Shown here: positions 1-9,342 of the stretch, in pieces | How the letters are laid out: each line of letters begins with the position of its first letter | Position numbering within the stretch: the stretch's first letter is position 1 | Assembly (NCBI RefSeq): GCF_000023265.1 | Contig: NC_013124.1 | Coordinates: forward strand, 372,001 to 436,000 | DNA length: 64,000 nucleotides | Source: Acidimicrobium ferrooxidans DSM 10331 | GTDB lineage: Bacteria; Actinomycetota; Acidimicrobiia; Acidimicrobiales; Acidimicrobiaceae | Direction of reading: 5' to 3' | Notes under the pieces: generated by a model | What the model saw: the letters and a program-made list of their open reading frames with translations, nothing else | Database searches by the model: none | What the model was told of the DNA's origin: nothing | Program-made: the position numbers and the translations under genes

Positions 1-726
1 GGTGAGCAGTCCGAAGCCGATGTTGACGCTGCCATCTCCCATGGGGAACACCCACCCATAGCCGGGCATCACGCGACCGCTCTCGTCGCGCACGTCGAGC
101 GCTGACTCGATCCACGGTTCGTCGGATCGCGACGAGGGGAGATAGGTGCGGATCGCGAGCCCGAGGGGCTGGCTGGTGTCGCGGATCGCGCCGAGCGACC
201 GAGCGAGGCGCGCATTGGACCCTTCGGCGAGCACCACCCAGCGCGCACGCACGCGGACGACGGCGCCATCGTTCGTCCGACGTGCGAGGACCGCGCTGAT
301 GCCGTTGCCACGTCGTTCGAGTTCGATGCCCTCGTGGCCGAAGAGCACGGTCGCGCCCCGATCGGCCGCGGCGCCGACGACAAGCGCATCGAGCTCGCGC
401 CGACGCGCGACGAAGCCGTAGGACGGCAGGAGCGGGTGGTTCGGCCACGGGATGTCGAGCGTTCGGCCGAACGCGACGGCTCGGAGCCCCTCGTATCGAT
501 GGAAGCGGGCTTCGAGCTCCGCTCCGAGGCCCAGCGCTTCGAGCTGCACGACCGAGCGAGGGGTCAGGCCGTCGCCACAGACCTTGTCGCGGGGGAACTG
601 CTTGCGCTCGAGGACGACGACGTCGATGCCGCGCATCGCGAGCCAATGGGCACAGCTCGCACCGGAAGGTCCGCCGCCGACGACGACGACGGTGGTGGAG
701 ACCTCTTCGTCAACTGCCTGGACCAC
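1..726 (-). CDS. FAD-dependent geranylgeranyl/menaquinone reductase-family oxidoreductase (3' part outside window)
   Basis: This is the first 242 codons of a flavoprotein reading leftwards off the window. After a GTG start at 726-724 (an in-frame TAG lies 9 nt upstream) comes a Rossmann FAD-binding motif, VVVVGGGPSGASCA, then VLERKQFPRDKVCGDGLTPR. That combination is typical of the geranylgeranyl reductase family, whose members saturate isoprenoid chains such as the menaquinone tail. A second FAD-contact region (VVLAEGSNARLARSLG) and PGYGWVFPMGDGSVNIGFG, also typical of the family, lie near the window edge. It diverges from the nuo operon, so a role in quinone modification is plausible, but the substrate is inferred. 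A general FAD monooxygenase is the alternative. Confidence 0.85.
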   Translation of the reverse strand, partial: MVQAVDEEVSTTVVVVGGGPSGASCAHWLAMRGIDVVVLERKQFPRDKVCGDGLTPRSVVQLEALGLGAELEARFHRYEGLRAVAFGRTLDIPWPNHPLLPSYGFVARRRELDALVVGAAADRGATVLFGHEGIELERRGNGISAVLARRTNDGAVVRVRARWVVLAEGSNARLARSLGAIRDTSQPLGLAIRTYLPSSRSDEPWIESALDVRDESGRVMPGYGWVFPMGDGSVNIGFGLLT

Positions 727-813
727 GATCTCACCCTAGTGGCGGCCCAACGGGTTCTCCGGGGTGACGCCGATCACCCTGACGCTCCCCCACGTGCGCA
801 TGGGTCGGGGCCG

Positions 814-819
814 TATACT
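814..819 (+). promoter_or_regulatory. Candidate -10 element of the nuo operon
   Basis: TATACT lies about 93 nt upstream of nuoA, in the 185-nt space between the divergent reductase gene and nuoA. No good -35 (TTGACA-like) is visible at 16-18 nt spacing. It resembles other TAnnCT hexamers in this window that sit upstream of operons. Confidence 0.4.
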
Positions 820-911
820 GCCCACGAAGAGGCCGGATTTGCAGCATGCGTCCTCCGTGTCCATCATGGAGGCGCAGCTGCGTGAGCGATATCGAGTTGG
901 AGCGAGGTGCG

Positions 912-1340
912 ATGGCCCAGTACCTGCCGATCGGGATCTTGCTGATCATCGGCGTGCTCTTTGGAGCAGGATCGTTTCTCGCCTCCGGGTTGCTTGGACC
1001 ACGGCGTCCGCACCGAGCCAAGGCAGCGCCGTACGAGTGCGGGATCGTGCCCCGTGTCGACCCTCCCGAACGCTTCCCGGTGCGGTTCTACCTGGTTGCG
1101 ATGATCTTCATCATCTTCGACATCGAGATCGTCTTCCTCTATCCGTATGCGGCAGCAGCGGGCTCGCTCGGCACCTTCGGCGTGATCGAGGTTGCCGGCT
1201 TCGCGGTCGTGGTGTTCGTCGCCTTTGCCTACCTGGTCTCCAACGGCGCGCTCGACTGGGTGCCTCGGCGTCGGGTGCGGGCCCATCCGCCAGAAGTCCA
1301 GCGATCGCTGGAGGCACCGGCTCGCGCGGGGAGTCGGTGA
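912..1340 (+). CDS. nuoA: NADH-quinone oxidoreductase subunit A
   Basis: Small membrane subunit (142 aa) of the proton-pumping arm of complex I, next to the quinone site. Three hydrophobic helices are visible. The family signatures YECGIVP, in the loop after helix 1, and [10 protein letters not shown], in helix 2, are both present. I chose the ATG at 912, which has GGAG 9 nt upstream. A GTG at 882, in frame and preceded by GGAGG with a 9-nt spacer, would add 10 residues and is a real alternative. It is the first gene of the nuo operon, and nuoB begins 1 nt after its stop. Confidence 0.95.
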   Translation: MAQYLPIGILLIIGVLFGAGSFLASGLLGPRRPHRAKAAPYECGIVPRVDPPERFPVRFYLVAMIFIIFDIEIVFLYPYAAAAGSLGTFGVIEVAGFAVVVFVAFAYLVSNGALDWVPRRRVRAHPPEVQRSLEAPARAGSR

Positions 1341-1341
1341 G

Positions 1342-1884
1342 ATGGCGCTCGACGACCTGAGCTACAACTTCCTGACGGCGCGCCTCGAGGACCTCGTCAA
1401 CTGGGCTCGCAAGTCGAGCGTGTGGCCGGCCACCTTCGGGCTTGCCTGCTGCGCTATCGAGATGATGGCGGCAGGGGCTGCCGACTTCGACCTGGCTCGA
1501 TTCGGAATGGAGGTCTTTCGTGCCTCGCCGCGCCAGGCAGACCTCATGATCGTCGCGGGGAGGGTGTCGCAGAAGATGGCCCCAGTGCTCCGCCAGGTCT
1601 ATGACCAGATGCCCGAGCCGAAATGGGTGATCTCCATGGGCGTGTGTGCCTCCTCGGGTGGGATGTTCAACAACTACGCGATCGTCCAGGGCGTCGATGA
1701 GATCGTCCCCGTGGATGTCTACGCGCCGGGTTGTCCGCCTGGCCCCGAGACGCTGATCCGTGCGATCTTGACCCTGCACGAGAAGATCCGCCACACCCCC
1801 ATCCTGCGGCGGCGTGGCCAGGACGAGCCCGTCGCGGAGTTGCTCGCCCGGCCCCGTTTCGGCACGGGGGAGGCGTTCGCGTGA
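1342..1884 (+). CDS. nuoB: NADH-quinone oxidoreductase subunit B
   Basis: Peripheral-arm subunit (180 aa) that holds iron-sulfur cluster N2, the last electron carrier before menaquinone. The cluster ligands are visible: the tandem cysteines in [11 protein letters not shown], one in MGVCASSGG and one in PGCPPGPE. The length is normal. Its stop overlaps the GTG start of nuoC (GTGA), which suggests translational coupling. Confidence 0.97.
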   Translation: MALDDLSYNFLTARLEDLVNWARKSSVWPATFGLACCAIEMMAAGAADFDLARFGMEVFRASPRQADLMIVAGRVSQKMAPVLRQVYDQMPEPKWVISMGVCASSGGMFNNYAIVQGVDEIVPVDVYAPGCPPGPETLIRAILTLHEKIRHTPILRRRGQDEPVAELLARPRFGTGEAFA

Positions 1885-2321
1885 GCGGCGTCGTCCGGCA
1901 CGTCGCACGTGAGGACTGGCTCGAGACGGCGGAAGGCTTGCGTGCGGACGGGTTCGTGATGCTCGCCGATCTGACGTGCGTCGACTATCTCGAGGGGGTT
2001 CGAGAGGACCTCCCCGAGGAGGTCGTGCGGGAGCGTTTCGAAGTCGTCGCCGTGCTGCGGCGGATGGACCCACCTGCCATGGTGCGCCTTCGGGCACAGG
2101 TTCCCGACGACGATCCCGTGATCGACTCGCTGTGGTCGGTCTATCCCGGGGTCGAGGCGTTCGAGCGCGAGGTCTTCGACTTGTTCGGGATCCACTTTCG
2201 CGGGCATCCCGACCTGAGTCGGATCCTGATGCCCGAGGACTGGGAAGGTCATCCCCTGCGCAAGGACTATGGCGTCGGCCGCGTGGCGGTGCAGTTCAAG
2301 GAGGTGCGTCGACACCGATGA
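1881..2321 (+). CDS. nuoC: NADH-quinone oxidoreductase subunit C
   Basis: 30-kDa-type subunit (146 aa) that packs with NuoD in the connecting module of complex I. The family signature [20 protein letters not shown] is followed by [15 protein letters not shown]. It is shorter than many homologues, which carry a longer N-terminus. The GTG start sits in a GTGA overlap with nuoB, and the ATGA at its end overlaps the probable true start of nuoD. Confidence 0.95.
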   Translation: MSGVVRHVAREDWLETAEGLRADGFVMLADLTCVDYLEGVREDLPEEVVRERFEVVAVLRRMDPPAMVRLRAQVPDDDPVIDSLWSVYPGVEAFEREVFDLFGIHFRGHPDLSRILMPEDWEGHPLRKDYGVGRVAVQFKEVRRHR

Positions 2322-3674
2322 CGTCGTCCATCTACACCGTGGTGCGGCCCGACGAGGAGGCAGAGGCCCTCGGCTTGGTCGCGGAGACGTACGAAGGCTC
2401 CCAGGAGCTGACCCTTCGCGGTGCCACGTCGGCCGCGGAGCTCGAGCGAGAGCAGGGCGCGGTGCTCCGGGTTCCCGAGAGCGAGGTCGATCTCGAGGGG
2501 TTTCGAAGCCGACGACCGGATGATCATCAACATGGGCCCCCAGCACCCGTCGACCCATGGGGTGCTGCGCATCATGCTCGAGATCGAGGGCGAGACGGTG
2601 CTGCGTTCGAAGCCTGTCATCGGCTATCTCCACACCGGGATGGAGAAGACGGCAGAGACGCTGACCTACCTCCAGGGCACGACCAACGTGACCCGTATGG
2701 ACTATCTGTCACCGCTCAACAACGAGCTGGTGTACTGCCTCGCGGTGGAGGACCTGCTCGGTCTCGAGCTGCCGGAGCGGGCGATCTGGATCCGCATGCT
2801 AATGTCCGAGCTCAATCGCATCGCCTCGCACGTCATGTGGATGGCGACCAACGGCATGGACCTCGGGTCGACGTCGATGATGATCTTCGGGTTCCGTGAC
2901 CGCGAGATGGTGCTCGCCTTCTTCGAGAAGGTGACCGGCCTGCGGATGAACAACAACTACATGCGACCCGGTGGGGTCGCGGCCGACCTTCCCGACGGGT
3001 GGGAAGACGACGTCTCGGCGATCGTTGACACCATCGAGCGGCGCGTGGAGGAGTACCACGAGCTGTTGACCGGTCAGCCGATCTTTCGCAAGCGCGTGGT
3101 CGGGGTCGGGATCATCAAGCCCGAGGAGGCGATCGCGCTCTCGGCTACCGGTCCGATCCTGCGCTCGACTGGAGTCGCGTGGGATCTGCGTCGGTCGATG
3201 CCGTATCTCGCCTACGACCAGGTGGACTTCGACGTGGTCGTCGGCACGGTGGGCGACACCTGGGATCGCTACATGGTGCGCATCAACGAGATCTTGCAGT
3301 CGATCCGGATCGTGCGCCAAGTCGTCGAGCGCATGCCATCGGGACCGTATCGAGCGCAAGATCCGAAGGTCACGCCGCCGCCGCGTGCGCGTATCGATGA
3401 GTCGATGGAGGCGTTGATCCACCACTTCAAGCTCTACACGGAGGGCATTCGGGTCCCCGCAGGCGAGACGTACGCGGCGATCGAGTCTCCTCGTGGAGAG
3501 ATCGGTTGCTATCTCGTCTCGGACGGGTCGGCGCGTCCCTATCGGATGCACATCCGAGGGCCGTCGTTCGCGAACCTCCAGAGTCTTCCGGTCATGCTGC
3601 GTGGCGCACTGATCGCCGACGCGATCGCGATCACGAGTTCTGTCGACCCGGTCATGGGGGAGGTAGACCGCTAA
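2318..3674 (+). CDS. nuoD: NADH-quinone oxidoreductase subunit D, with apparent +1 frameshift near the N-terminus
   Basis: 49-kDa subunit forming the quinone-binding cavity with NuoB. The conserved body (NMGPQHPSTHGVLRI, GYLHTGMEK, MDYLSPLNNE, ending SSVDPVMGEVDR) reads in the frame of the stop at 3672-3674. The natural start is the ATG at 2318, coupled ATGA-style to nuoC. It opens a GC3-rich acidic N-terminus of about 61 codons in another frame, ending EVDLEG. Removing one T at 2501-2503 (GGG TTT CGA becoming GGG TTC GAA) joins the two into about 451 aa, close to actinobacterial NuoD length. Without the shift, translation could begin at ATG 2520 (384 aa), which would retain the conserved body. 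Sequencing error, mutation or genuine recoding cannot be told apart from sequence alone. Confidence 0.85.
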
Positions 3675-4301
3675 GTGGGACGGTTCGAGGGCGAGTTCGC
3701 GGCACGTGCCGAGGAACTCGTCGGGTTGTATCCTGAGCGTCGCTCCGCGGTGCTGCCGCTGTGTCATCTGGCGCAAGAGCAGGACGGTTGGTTGACGCCC
3801 GAGGCGATTCGTCACATCGCCGAGCTGGTCGGGCAGACCCCGGCCGAAGTGCAAGGTGCGGCGTCGTTCTACGACATGTTGCACCTCGAGCCGGTCGGTC
3901 GTTACGTGGTCGGGATCTGCACCAACATCGCGTGTCTGCTGCGCGATGGGGACCGCCTGCTCGAGGCCGCCGAGGAGCTGCTCGGCGTGGGCGTGGGCGG
4001 CACAACACCCGACGGGCTGATCACGCTCGAAGAGGTCGAGTGCGTCGCGCACTGCGACAAGGCGCCGGCCGTGCAGGTGAACTACCGCTACTTCGGTCCG
4101 GTGACGCCGACGAGCTTCGAGGAGCTCGTCGGGCAGCTGCGCCGTGGTGAACTCGATGGGGAGGTGCCCCCGCACGGGGTCCTCTCGCGAGTGCGCCGTG
4201 CGGCCCCGCCGCCGATCCCACTGGATGAGATCGACGCCGAGCGGGCCCGCCAAGACGCGGAGCGCGCCGAACGCGCTCGGCAGGCGGAGAGCGGATCATG
4301 A
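3675..4301 (+). CDS. nuoE: NADH-quinone oxidoreductase subunit E
   Basis: 24-kDa thioredoxin-like subunit (208 aa) of the NADH dehydrogenase module, carrying the [2Fe-2S] cluster N1a. The four cysteines lie in GICTNIAC and ECVAHC. The C-terminal 50 residues or so form an Arg/Glu/Ala-rich tail (ERARQDAERAERARQ) beyond the usual domain end, probably a flexible or helical extension. The GTG start directly follows the nuoD stop, and the end overlaps nuoF by 4 nt. Confidence 0.95.
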   Translation: MGRFEGEFAARAEELVGLYPERRSAVLPLCHLAQEQDGWLTPEAIRHIAELVGQTPAEVQGAASFYDMLHLEPVGRYVVGICTNIACLLRDGDRLLEAAEELLGVGVGGTTPDGLITLEEVECVAHCDKAPAVQVNYRYFGPVTPTSFEELVGQLRRGELDGEVPPHGVLSRVRRAAPPPIPLDEIDAERARQDAERAERARQAESGS

Positions 4302-5596
4302 GCGCGCCGTCGATCGTGGGCGCGAGGCTCGGCTACGAGGACTCGTACACCCTCGAGCGCTTTCTGGCAACCGACGGCGACGCCGGGTTGCGCAGGGCGC
4401 TGCTCGAGCTGACTCCGGAGCAGGTGCACGCCGAGGTCCTCGAGGCCAACCTGCTCGGCCGAGGGGGCGCTGGATTCGAAGCGGGCCGCAAGTGGTCCAT
4501 GCTGCGAAAGGCCCCGCGTCGCTACCTCGTGGTCAACGGTGATGAATCCGAGCCGGCAACCTTCAAGGATCACCTGCTGGTCGAGCGTGATCCACACCAG
4601 CTCGTCGAGGGGGCGACCATCGCCGCCTATGCCATCGGGGCCTCGGTCGCCTTCATCTATCTCCGAGGGGAGTTCGCACTCGGTCTCGAGCGGGTTCAGC
4701 AGGCCATCAACGATGCCTACGCACGCGGAGCGCTCGGGCGCAACATCTTCGGGTCGGGGTTCTCGCTCGACATTGTGCTCCAGCCTGGTGCGGGCGCCTA
4801 CATCTGCGGCGAGGAGACGGCGCTCCTCGAGTCGCTCGAGGGCAAGCGAGGATTCCCGCGCATCAAGCCGCCGTACTTCCCGGCGGTGATCGGGCTCTAC
4901 GGAGCGCCGACCATCGTGAACAACGTCGAGACGGTGTCGAACCTCCCGTGGATCGTGCGGCACGGAGGAGCCGCCTTCCGCGCCCTCGGTGCGGGCCGCT
5001 CGACGGGGACCAGGATCTTTGCGTTGTCGGGAAGCGTGCGCCGTCCGGGTGCCTTCGAGGTCGAGATGACGAGCGTCACGTTTCGAGAACTCATCTACGG
5101 TGACGCCTACGGACAGGGTCTCGAGCCGGATCGCGAGCTTCGAGCCTTCATCCCTGGTGGGGTGTCGTCGCCATGGCTCTTCCCCGAACACCTGGACCTG
5201 CCGCTCGGTCAGGACGAGGTGGCCAAGGCCGGCTCGATGCTCGGGTCGGGGTCGATCATCGTCATGGACGACGGCGATTGCCCGGTGAGGGCGGCGTGGC
5301 GAATCGCACGCTTCTTCGCACGCGAGTCCTGCGGTCAGTGCACTCCCTGTCGCGAGGGTGGCACCTGGATCGAGCAGGTGCTGCGTCGCCTCGAGCTGGG
5401 CTACGGACGCGAGGAAGATCTCGACCTGCTGCTGGATGCGTGCGACAACATCTCCCCTGGCGTTACCTGGCCGCCGGCCCAGACGACCATCTGCGTGCTC
5501 GGCCCCTCCATCCCTCCGTCCGTGGTCGCGGCGATCCGTCGGTTCCGCGACGTCTTCTTGACGCATATCAAGGAGGAGCGCTGCCCCTATGACTGA
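4298..5596 (+). CDS. nuoF: NADH-quinone oxidoreductase subunit F
   Basis: 51-kDa subunit (432 aa) that binds NADH and FMN and the [4Fe-4S] cluster N3. Visible motifs are GRGGAGFEAGRKW (flavin/nucleotide site), GAGAYICGEETALLES, and the cluster ligands ESCGQCTPCREG with a distal cysteine in TTICVLG. The length is normal. The ATG overlaps the nuoE stop. Confidence 0.97.
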   Translation: MSAPSIVGARLGYEDSYTLERFLATDGDAGLRRALLELTPEQVHAEVLEANLLGRGGAGFEAGRKWSMLRKAPRRYLVVNGDESEPATFKDHLLVERDPHQLVEGATIAAYAIGASVAFIYLRGEFALGLERVQQAINDAYARGALGRNIFGSGFSLDIVLQPGAGAYICGEETALLESLEGKRGFPRIKPPYFPAVIGLYGAPTIVNNVETVSNLPWIVRHGGAAFRALGAGRSTGTRIFALSGSVRRPGAFEVEMTSVTFRELIYGDAYGQGLEPDRELRAFIPGGVSSPWLFPEHLDLPLGQDEVAKAGSMLGSGSIIVMDDGDCPVRAAWRIARFFARESCGQCTPCREGGTWIEQVLRRLELGYGREEDLDLLLDACDNISPGVTWPPAQTTICVLGPSIPPSVVAAIRRFRDVFLTHIKEERCPYD

Positions 5597-8090
5597 GCAG
5601 GCCAGCACCGTCACCATAACCCTCGACGGGAAGTCCGTCACCGTTCCAGCTGGCGTCAAGCTCATCGAGGCACTCGAGGCCGTCGGTACCTACGTGCCGC
5701 GGTTCTGCTACCACCCTCGGATGCGTCCCGTGGGCGTGTGCCGGATGTGTCTCGTCGAGGTGTCGGGCCCTCGCGGGTTCTCGCTGCAACCCAGCTGCTT
5801 CATCGACGTCGCCGACCAGATGGAGGTGCGCACCACGAGCGAGCCGGTGCGCAAGGCCCAGCATGGCGTCCTCGAGTTTCTGCTCCTCAACCATCCACTG
5901 GACTGCCCGGTCTGCGACAAAGGTGGCGAGTGCCCCCTCCAGGACCAGGCCTTTGCGCATGGTTCGGGTGAGACTCGTTTCATCGAGGAGAAGCGCCACT
6001 ATCCCAAACCGATACCGGTGTCGCCGCTCATCCTCCTCGACCGTGAACGATGCATCCAGTGCGATCGCTGCACCCGCTTTGCCGACGAGGTGGCCGGTGA
6101 CGCGAGGTTGGATTTCGCCGGACGGGGCAACGGATTGCGCGTCGCGACGTTCGAGGGCGAGGGCTTCGAGTCGGTGTTTGCCGGCAACGTCGTGCAGATC
6201 TGTCCGGTCGGGGCGCTCACGGCCACGCCATATCGGTTCAAGGCTCGTCCGTGGGACCTCGCCGAGGCAGCCTCGACGTGCACGTCCTGCTCGATGGGGT
6301 GCCAGGTCGTGCTGCAGTCGTCACAGAACGAGTTGACCCGGGTCCTCGGGGTGGACGCGGAGGCGATCAACCAGGGTTGGCTCTGTGATCGTGGTCGCTT
6401 CCAGGTTGCGGCGGTGAACAATCGCGAGGAGCGTCTGCTTGCTCCGCGCATCGGGGCCGATCGCGCGAGTTGGGCTGCAGCGCTCGATGCGGTCGCAAGC
6501 GCGATCCAAGAGGCCGTCAGCCGGCAGGGCCCGGCCGCCGTCGGCGTGATCGGTGGCGATCGACTCAGCCTCGAAGGCCAGTTCGCCTGGGCTCGCCTGG
6601 CCCGCAGTTCGATCGCCACGCCGCGTGTGGACGGGGTCGCCGGTTCGTTGGTCGACCCCAATCTGTGGCTGGATCGCCTGGCCACCGTGGACGCGATCGA
6701 CGACGCCGAGGTCGTGGTGACCATTGGTGTCGATCTTCGCGAAGAGCTTCCGGTTGCCTGGCTCCGCCTTCGACAGCGGGCGCTCGCCGGTGGTGCGGTC
6801 GTCGACGTGGCCCCTGGACCGACGAGTCAGGGCGAGATCGCCACGGCGCGGATCGTCCTGGATCCTCGTGATCCCGAGGCGGCCATCCGGGAGGTTGCAC
6901 AGGTCGTCGGCGATCGCCGTGCGCTGGTCATCGTCGGGCAGTCCAATCCGCTGCTCGACTCGCGGACGCGCGTGGGGCTGTATGCCGCACTCCTAGGCCG
7001 GCTCCCCGCGTCGACGGTGCTGCCGGTCCATCGGTCCGGCAACGCGGCCGGGGCACTCGTGGCGGGGCTGTCGCCTGGCTGGTGGCCTGGTCTCGTGGCC
7101 GGGCCGGTCGCTGGGTGGGCTGAGAGCGCGGGCCACGACGTCACCGATATCCTCCAGGCGGCGCGTGTCGGCGCTCTGGGCGTGCTCATCGTGCTCGACC
7201 GAGACCTCGGCGAACTCGGCCTCTCGGACGCAGAGATCGAGACGCTCGCTCGCAGCGTGACCCTCGTCGTGGCCTCGAGCTTCGAGACGGCGACGACGAG
7301 GCGCGCTGCGGTCGCCCTCCCGATCGCCGCCTGGGGCGAGGAGCGAGGCGTGACCATCTCGGCCGAGCTGCGCCTTGGTCGCCTCGCGGCTCAAGTGGAG
7401 CCGATGGAACAGGCGTGGCCCGCCTGGTCGGTGGCGGAGGAGCTGCGCGCACGGCTCGAGGTGGGTCCGGTCGCCGTTGCCGTCGGTGAGGTGTTGTCGG
7501 CGCTGTGCCATGTCGGTGGCGTGGTGACGACTCACGACGTGCATCTGCTCGGCCAGCGCGCCGACGGTCCGCTGTTGCCGTCGGCAGAGCGTGGCGACGG
7601 ATCGCCGCCGCGGCTGCTCGACCCCATGGGGACGCCCGGCATCGCCTCGGTGCGTCGTCAGGCCCCAGACGTCCGGTTGGGCAACGCCCTCGACCCGGCG
7701 CTCCCGGCACCCTCAGCCGGGGTGCGGCGCGCGTCGCTCGCCACCGCTGCCGCCCTTTCGAACGACCTGGTTGGCGCGACAGGCTCGGGGTTCGTGCCTT
7801 GGATCGCGAGTGCGCTCTATGGGGACACCCCCGACGTCGTCGCAAACCCGTTCCTCGCTCCGCTCCGGCGCCAGGCGCGCGCGCGGCTGGCGCCATCGGA
7901 TGCGTCGCGTCTCGGGCTCGAGCTCGACGGTGCGACGGTGCAGATCGGCGGCCGCGTGAGCCTACCGGTCGCACTCGACGACGACGTCGCCGAAGGGGTG
8001 GTCGTGATCGAGGGCATGCCGAGCGGTTGGGGTGAGCTCGCTGGCCCCGGTTGGAGTCTCGTAGAGGTGGAGGCGCTGCATGGGAGCTGA
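5589..8090 (+). CDS. nuoG: NADH-quinone oxidoreductase subunit G
   Basis: Largest peripheral subunit (833 aa). The N-terminal part is ferredoxin-like, with [2Fe-2S] ligands in RFCYHPRMRPVGVCRMC. It is followed by the His/Cys [4Fe-4S] segment CPVCDKGGECPLQDQ, a second cluster site (CIQCDRC with QICPVGAL) and an extra site, CTSCSMGC with a distal GWLCD. The rest is a degenerate molybdopterin-oxidoreductase-like domain that only has a structural role in this family. It overlaps nuoF by 8 nt and nuoH by 11 nt. Confidence 0.96.
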   Translation: MTEQASTVTITLDGKSVTVPAGVKLIEALEAVGTYVPRFCYHPRMRPVGVCRMCLVEVSGPRGFSLQPSCFIDVADQMEVRTTSEPVRKAQHGVLEFLLLNHPLDCPVCDKGGECPLQDQAFAHGSGETRFIEEKRHYPKPIPVSPLILLDRERCIQCDRCTRFADEVAGDARLDFAGRGNGLRVATFEGEGFESVFAGNVVQICPVGALTATPYRFKARPWDLAEAASTCTSCSMGCQVVLQSSQNELTRVLGVDAEAINQGWLCDRGRFQVAAVNNREERLLAPRIGADRASWAAALDAVASAIQEAVSRQGPAAVGVIGGDRLSLEGQFAWARLARSSIATPRVDGVAGSLVDPNLWLDRLATVDAIDDAEVVVTIGVDLREELPVAWLRLRQRALAGGAVVDVAPGPTSQGEIATARIVLDPRDPEAAIREVAQVVGDRRALVIVGQSNPLLDSRTRVGLYAALLGRLPASTVLPVHRSGNAAGALVAGLSPGWWPGLVAGPVAGWAESAGHDVTDILQAARVGALGVLIVLDRDLGELGLSDAEIETLARSVTLVVASSFETATTRRAAVALPIAAWGEERGVTISAELRLGRLAAQVEPMEQAWPAWSVAEELRARLEVGPVAVAVGEVLSALCHVGGVVTTHDVHLLGQRADGPLLPSAERGDGSPPRLLDPMGTPGIASVRRQAPDVRLGNALDPALPAPSAGVRRASLATAAALSNDLVGATGSGFVPWIASALYGDTPDVVANPFLAPLRRQARARLAPSDASRLGLELDGATVQIGGRVSLPVALDDDVAEGVVVIEGMPSGWGELAGPGWSLVEVEALHGS

Positions 8091-9342
8091 CCCGCTCCTC
8101 GTCGGCCACATCGGGTGGATCGACGTCCTCATCGTCGTCATCAAGGTCGTCGTGGCCTTCGCGGCCATGATGGTGTCGGTCTTGCTCGCGATCTGGGTCG
8201 AGCGCAAGGTGATCTCCGACATGCAGAACCGGATAGGTCCGAATCGTGCGGGACCGTTCGGCCTGCTGCAGAGTCTCGCCGATGGCATCAAGCTCTTCTT
8301 CAAGGAGGATCTGATCCCCGAGCGGTCGGATCGTTTCATCTTCAAGCTTGCGCCGTACCTGTCGTTGGTGCCGGCCTTCTTGACGTTCACGATCGTGCCG
8401 ATCGGTGGCGTGGTCGATCTGTTCGGTCACCGGACCGAACTCCAGGTCGCCGATCCGCCGATCGGGATCTTGCTCCTTCTCGCGATGTCGTCGATCTCGG
8501 TCTACGGCGTGATGCTCGCGGGTTGGTCGTCCGGCTCGAAGTATCCCCTGATCGGTTCGGTGCGTGCCTCGGCGCAGATGATCTCGTACGAGGCGGCGAT
8601 GGGGCTCTCCATCGCCGCGGTGGTCCTCGTGACGGGCTCGCTCTCCACGCGCGACATGGTGACGGGCCAGCTCGGCACCTACCTCGGCTTCATCCCGCAC
8701 TGGAATCTGATACGGCTCGGGGTGATCCCGTTCGTCATCTTCATCGTGGCGATCACTGCGGAGGTGAACCGGCCACCGTTCGACCTCGTCGAGGCCGAAC
8801 AGGAGCTCGTGGGTGGATTCCACACCGAGTACTCCTCCATCCGCTTCGCGCTCTTCTACTTGGCCGAGTACTTGAACACCATCACCATGAGTGCCATCAT
8901 GGTGACCCTGTTCTTCGGAGGCCCAGACGGCCCCGATCCGCACGTGTTGCACTGGCTCTGGCCGATCGTGTGGTTCCTCGTCAAAACGTCGATCTTCTTC
9001 GTGATCTACGTGTGGTTCCGTGCCGCGCTCCCGCGCCTCCGCTACGACCAGCTGATGGATCTTGGGTGGAAGGTCCTGATCCCCGTCTCACTGCTGTGGC
9101 TGCTCGTCGTGGCGGGTATGCGGGCCTCGCGGGTGCTCGGTTTCGTGCTGCTCGTGCTCGGGCTGATCGCTGCGGGAGTCTTGCTCCGCGCGATCGATGT
9201 CGGCCGACGCCGCCGTGGCCAGAGCGCGCCCGTGCTTCCCGATCTCATGGACGCATCGATGCTGGGGCCGAGCCCGATCCCGGCCATGGTCGAGGAAGGG
9301 TCGACCACAGCGGAGGAAGGGGATGACGATGGGCGTGCTTGA
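8080..9342 (+). CDS. nuoH: NADH-quinone oxidoreductase subunit H
   Basis: Membrane subunit (420 aa, about eight or nine helices) that forms the quinone entry chamber where the peripheral arm meets the membrane. Signature stretches are RIGPNRAGPFGLLQSLADG, FFKEDLIPERSDR and EVNRPPFDLVEAEQELVGG, with ARTEYSS-like HTEYSSIRFALF. After the last helix there is a polar tail of about 50 residues. The gene overlaps both neighbours. Confidence 0.96.
   Translation: MGADPLLVGHIGWIDVLIVVIKVVVAFAAMMVSVLLAIWVERKVISDMQNRIGPNRAGPFGLLQSLADGIKLFFKEDLIPERSDRFIFKLAPYLSLVPAFLTFTIVPIGGVVDLFGHRTELQVADPPIGILLLLAMSSISVYGVMLAGWSSGSKYPLIGSVRASAQMISYEAAMGLSIAAVVLVTGSLSTRDMVTGQLGTYLGFIPHWNLIRLGVIPFVIFIVAITAEVNRPPFDLVEAEQELVGGFHTEYSSIRFALFYLAEYLNTITMSAIMVTLFFGGPDGPDPHVLHWLWPIVWFLVKTSIFFVIYVWFRAALPRLRYDQLMDLGWKVLIPVSLLWLLVVAGMRASRVLGFVLLVLGLIAAGVLLRAIDVGRRRRGQSAPVLPDLMDASMLGPSPIPAMVEEGSTTAEEGDDDGRA

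Noticed and set aside
2421-2519. GTG 2421 as the true nuoD start
   Set aside because: The codons up to 2501 in that frame are Arg/Ser-rich and lack the GC3 pattern, while the overlapping frame from 2318 looks coding.
9197-9322. Longer N-terminus for nuoI
   Set aside because: The added sequence is inside nuoH and shows no family similarity; the ribosome site points to 9323.
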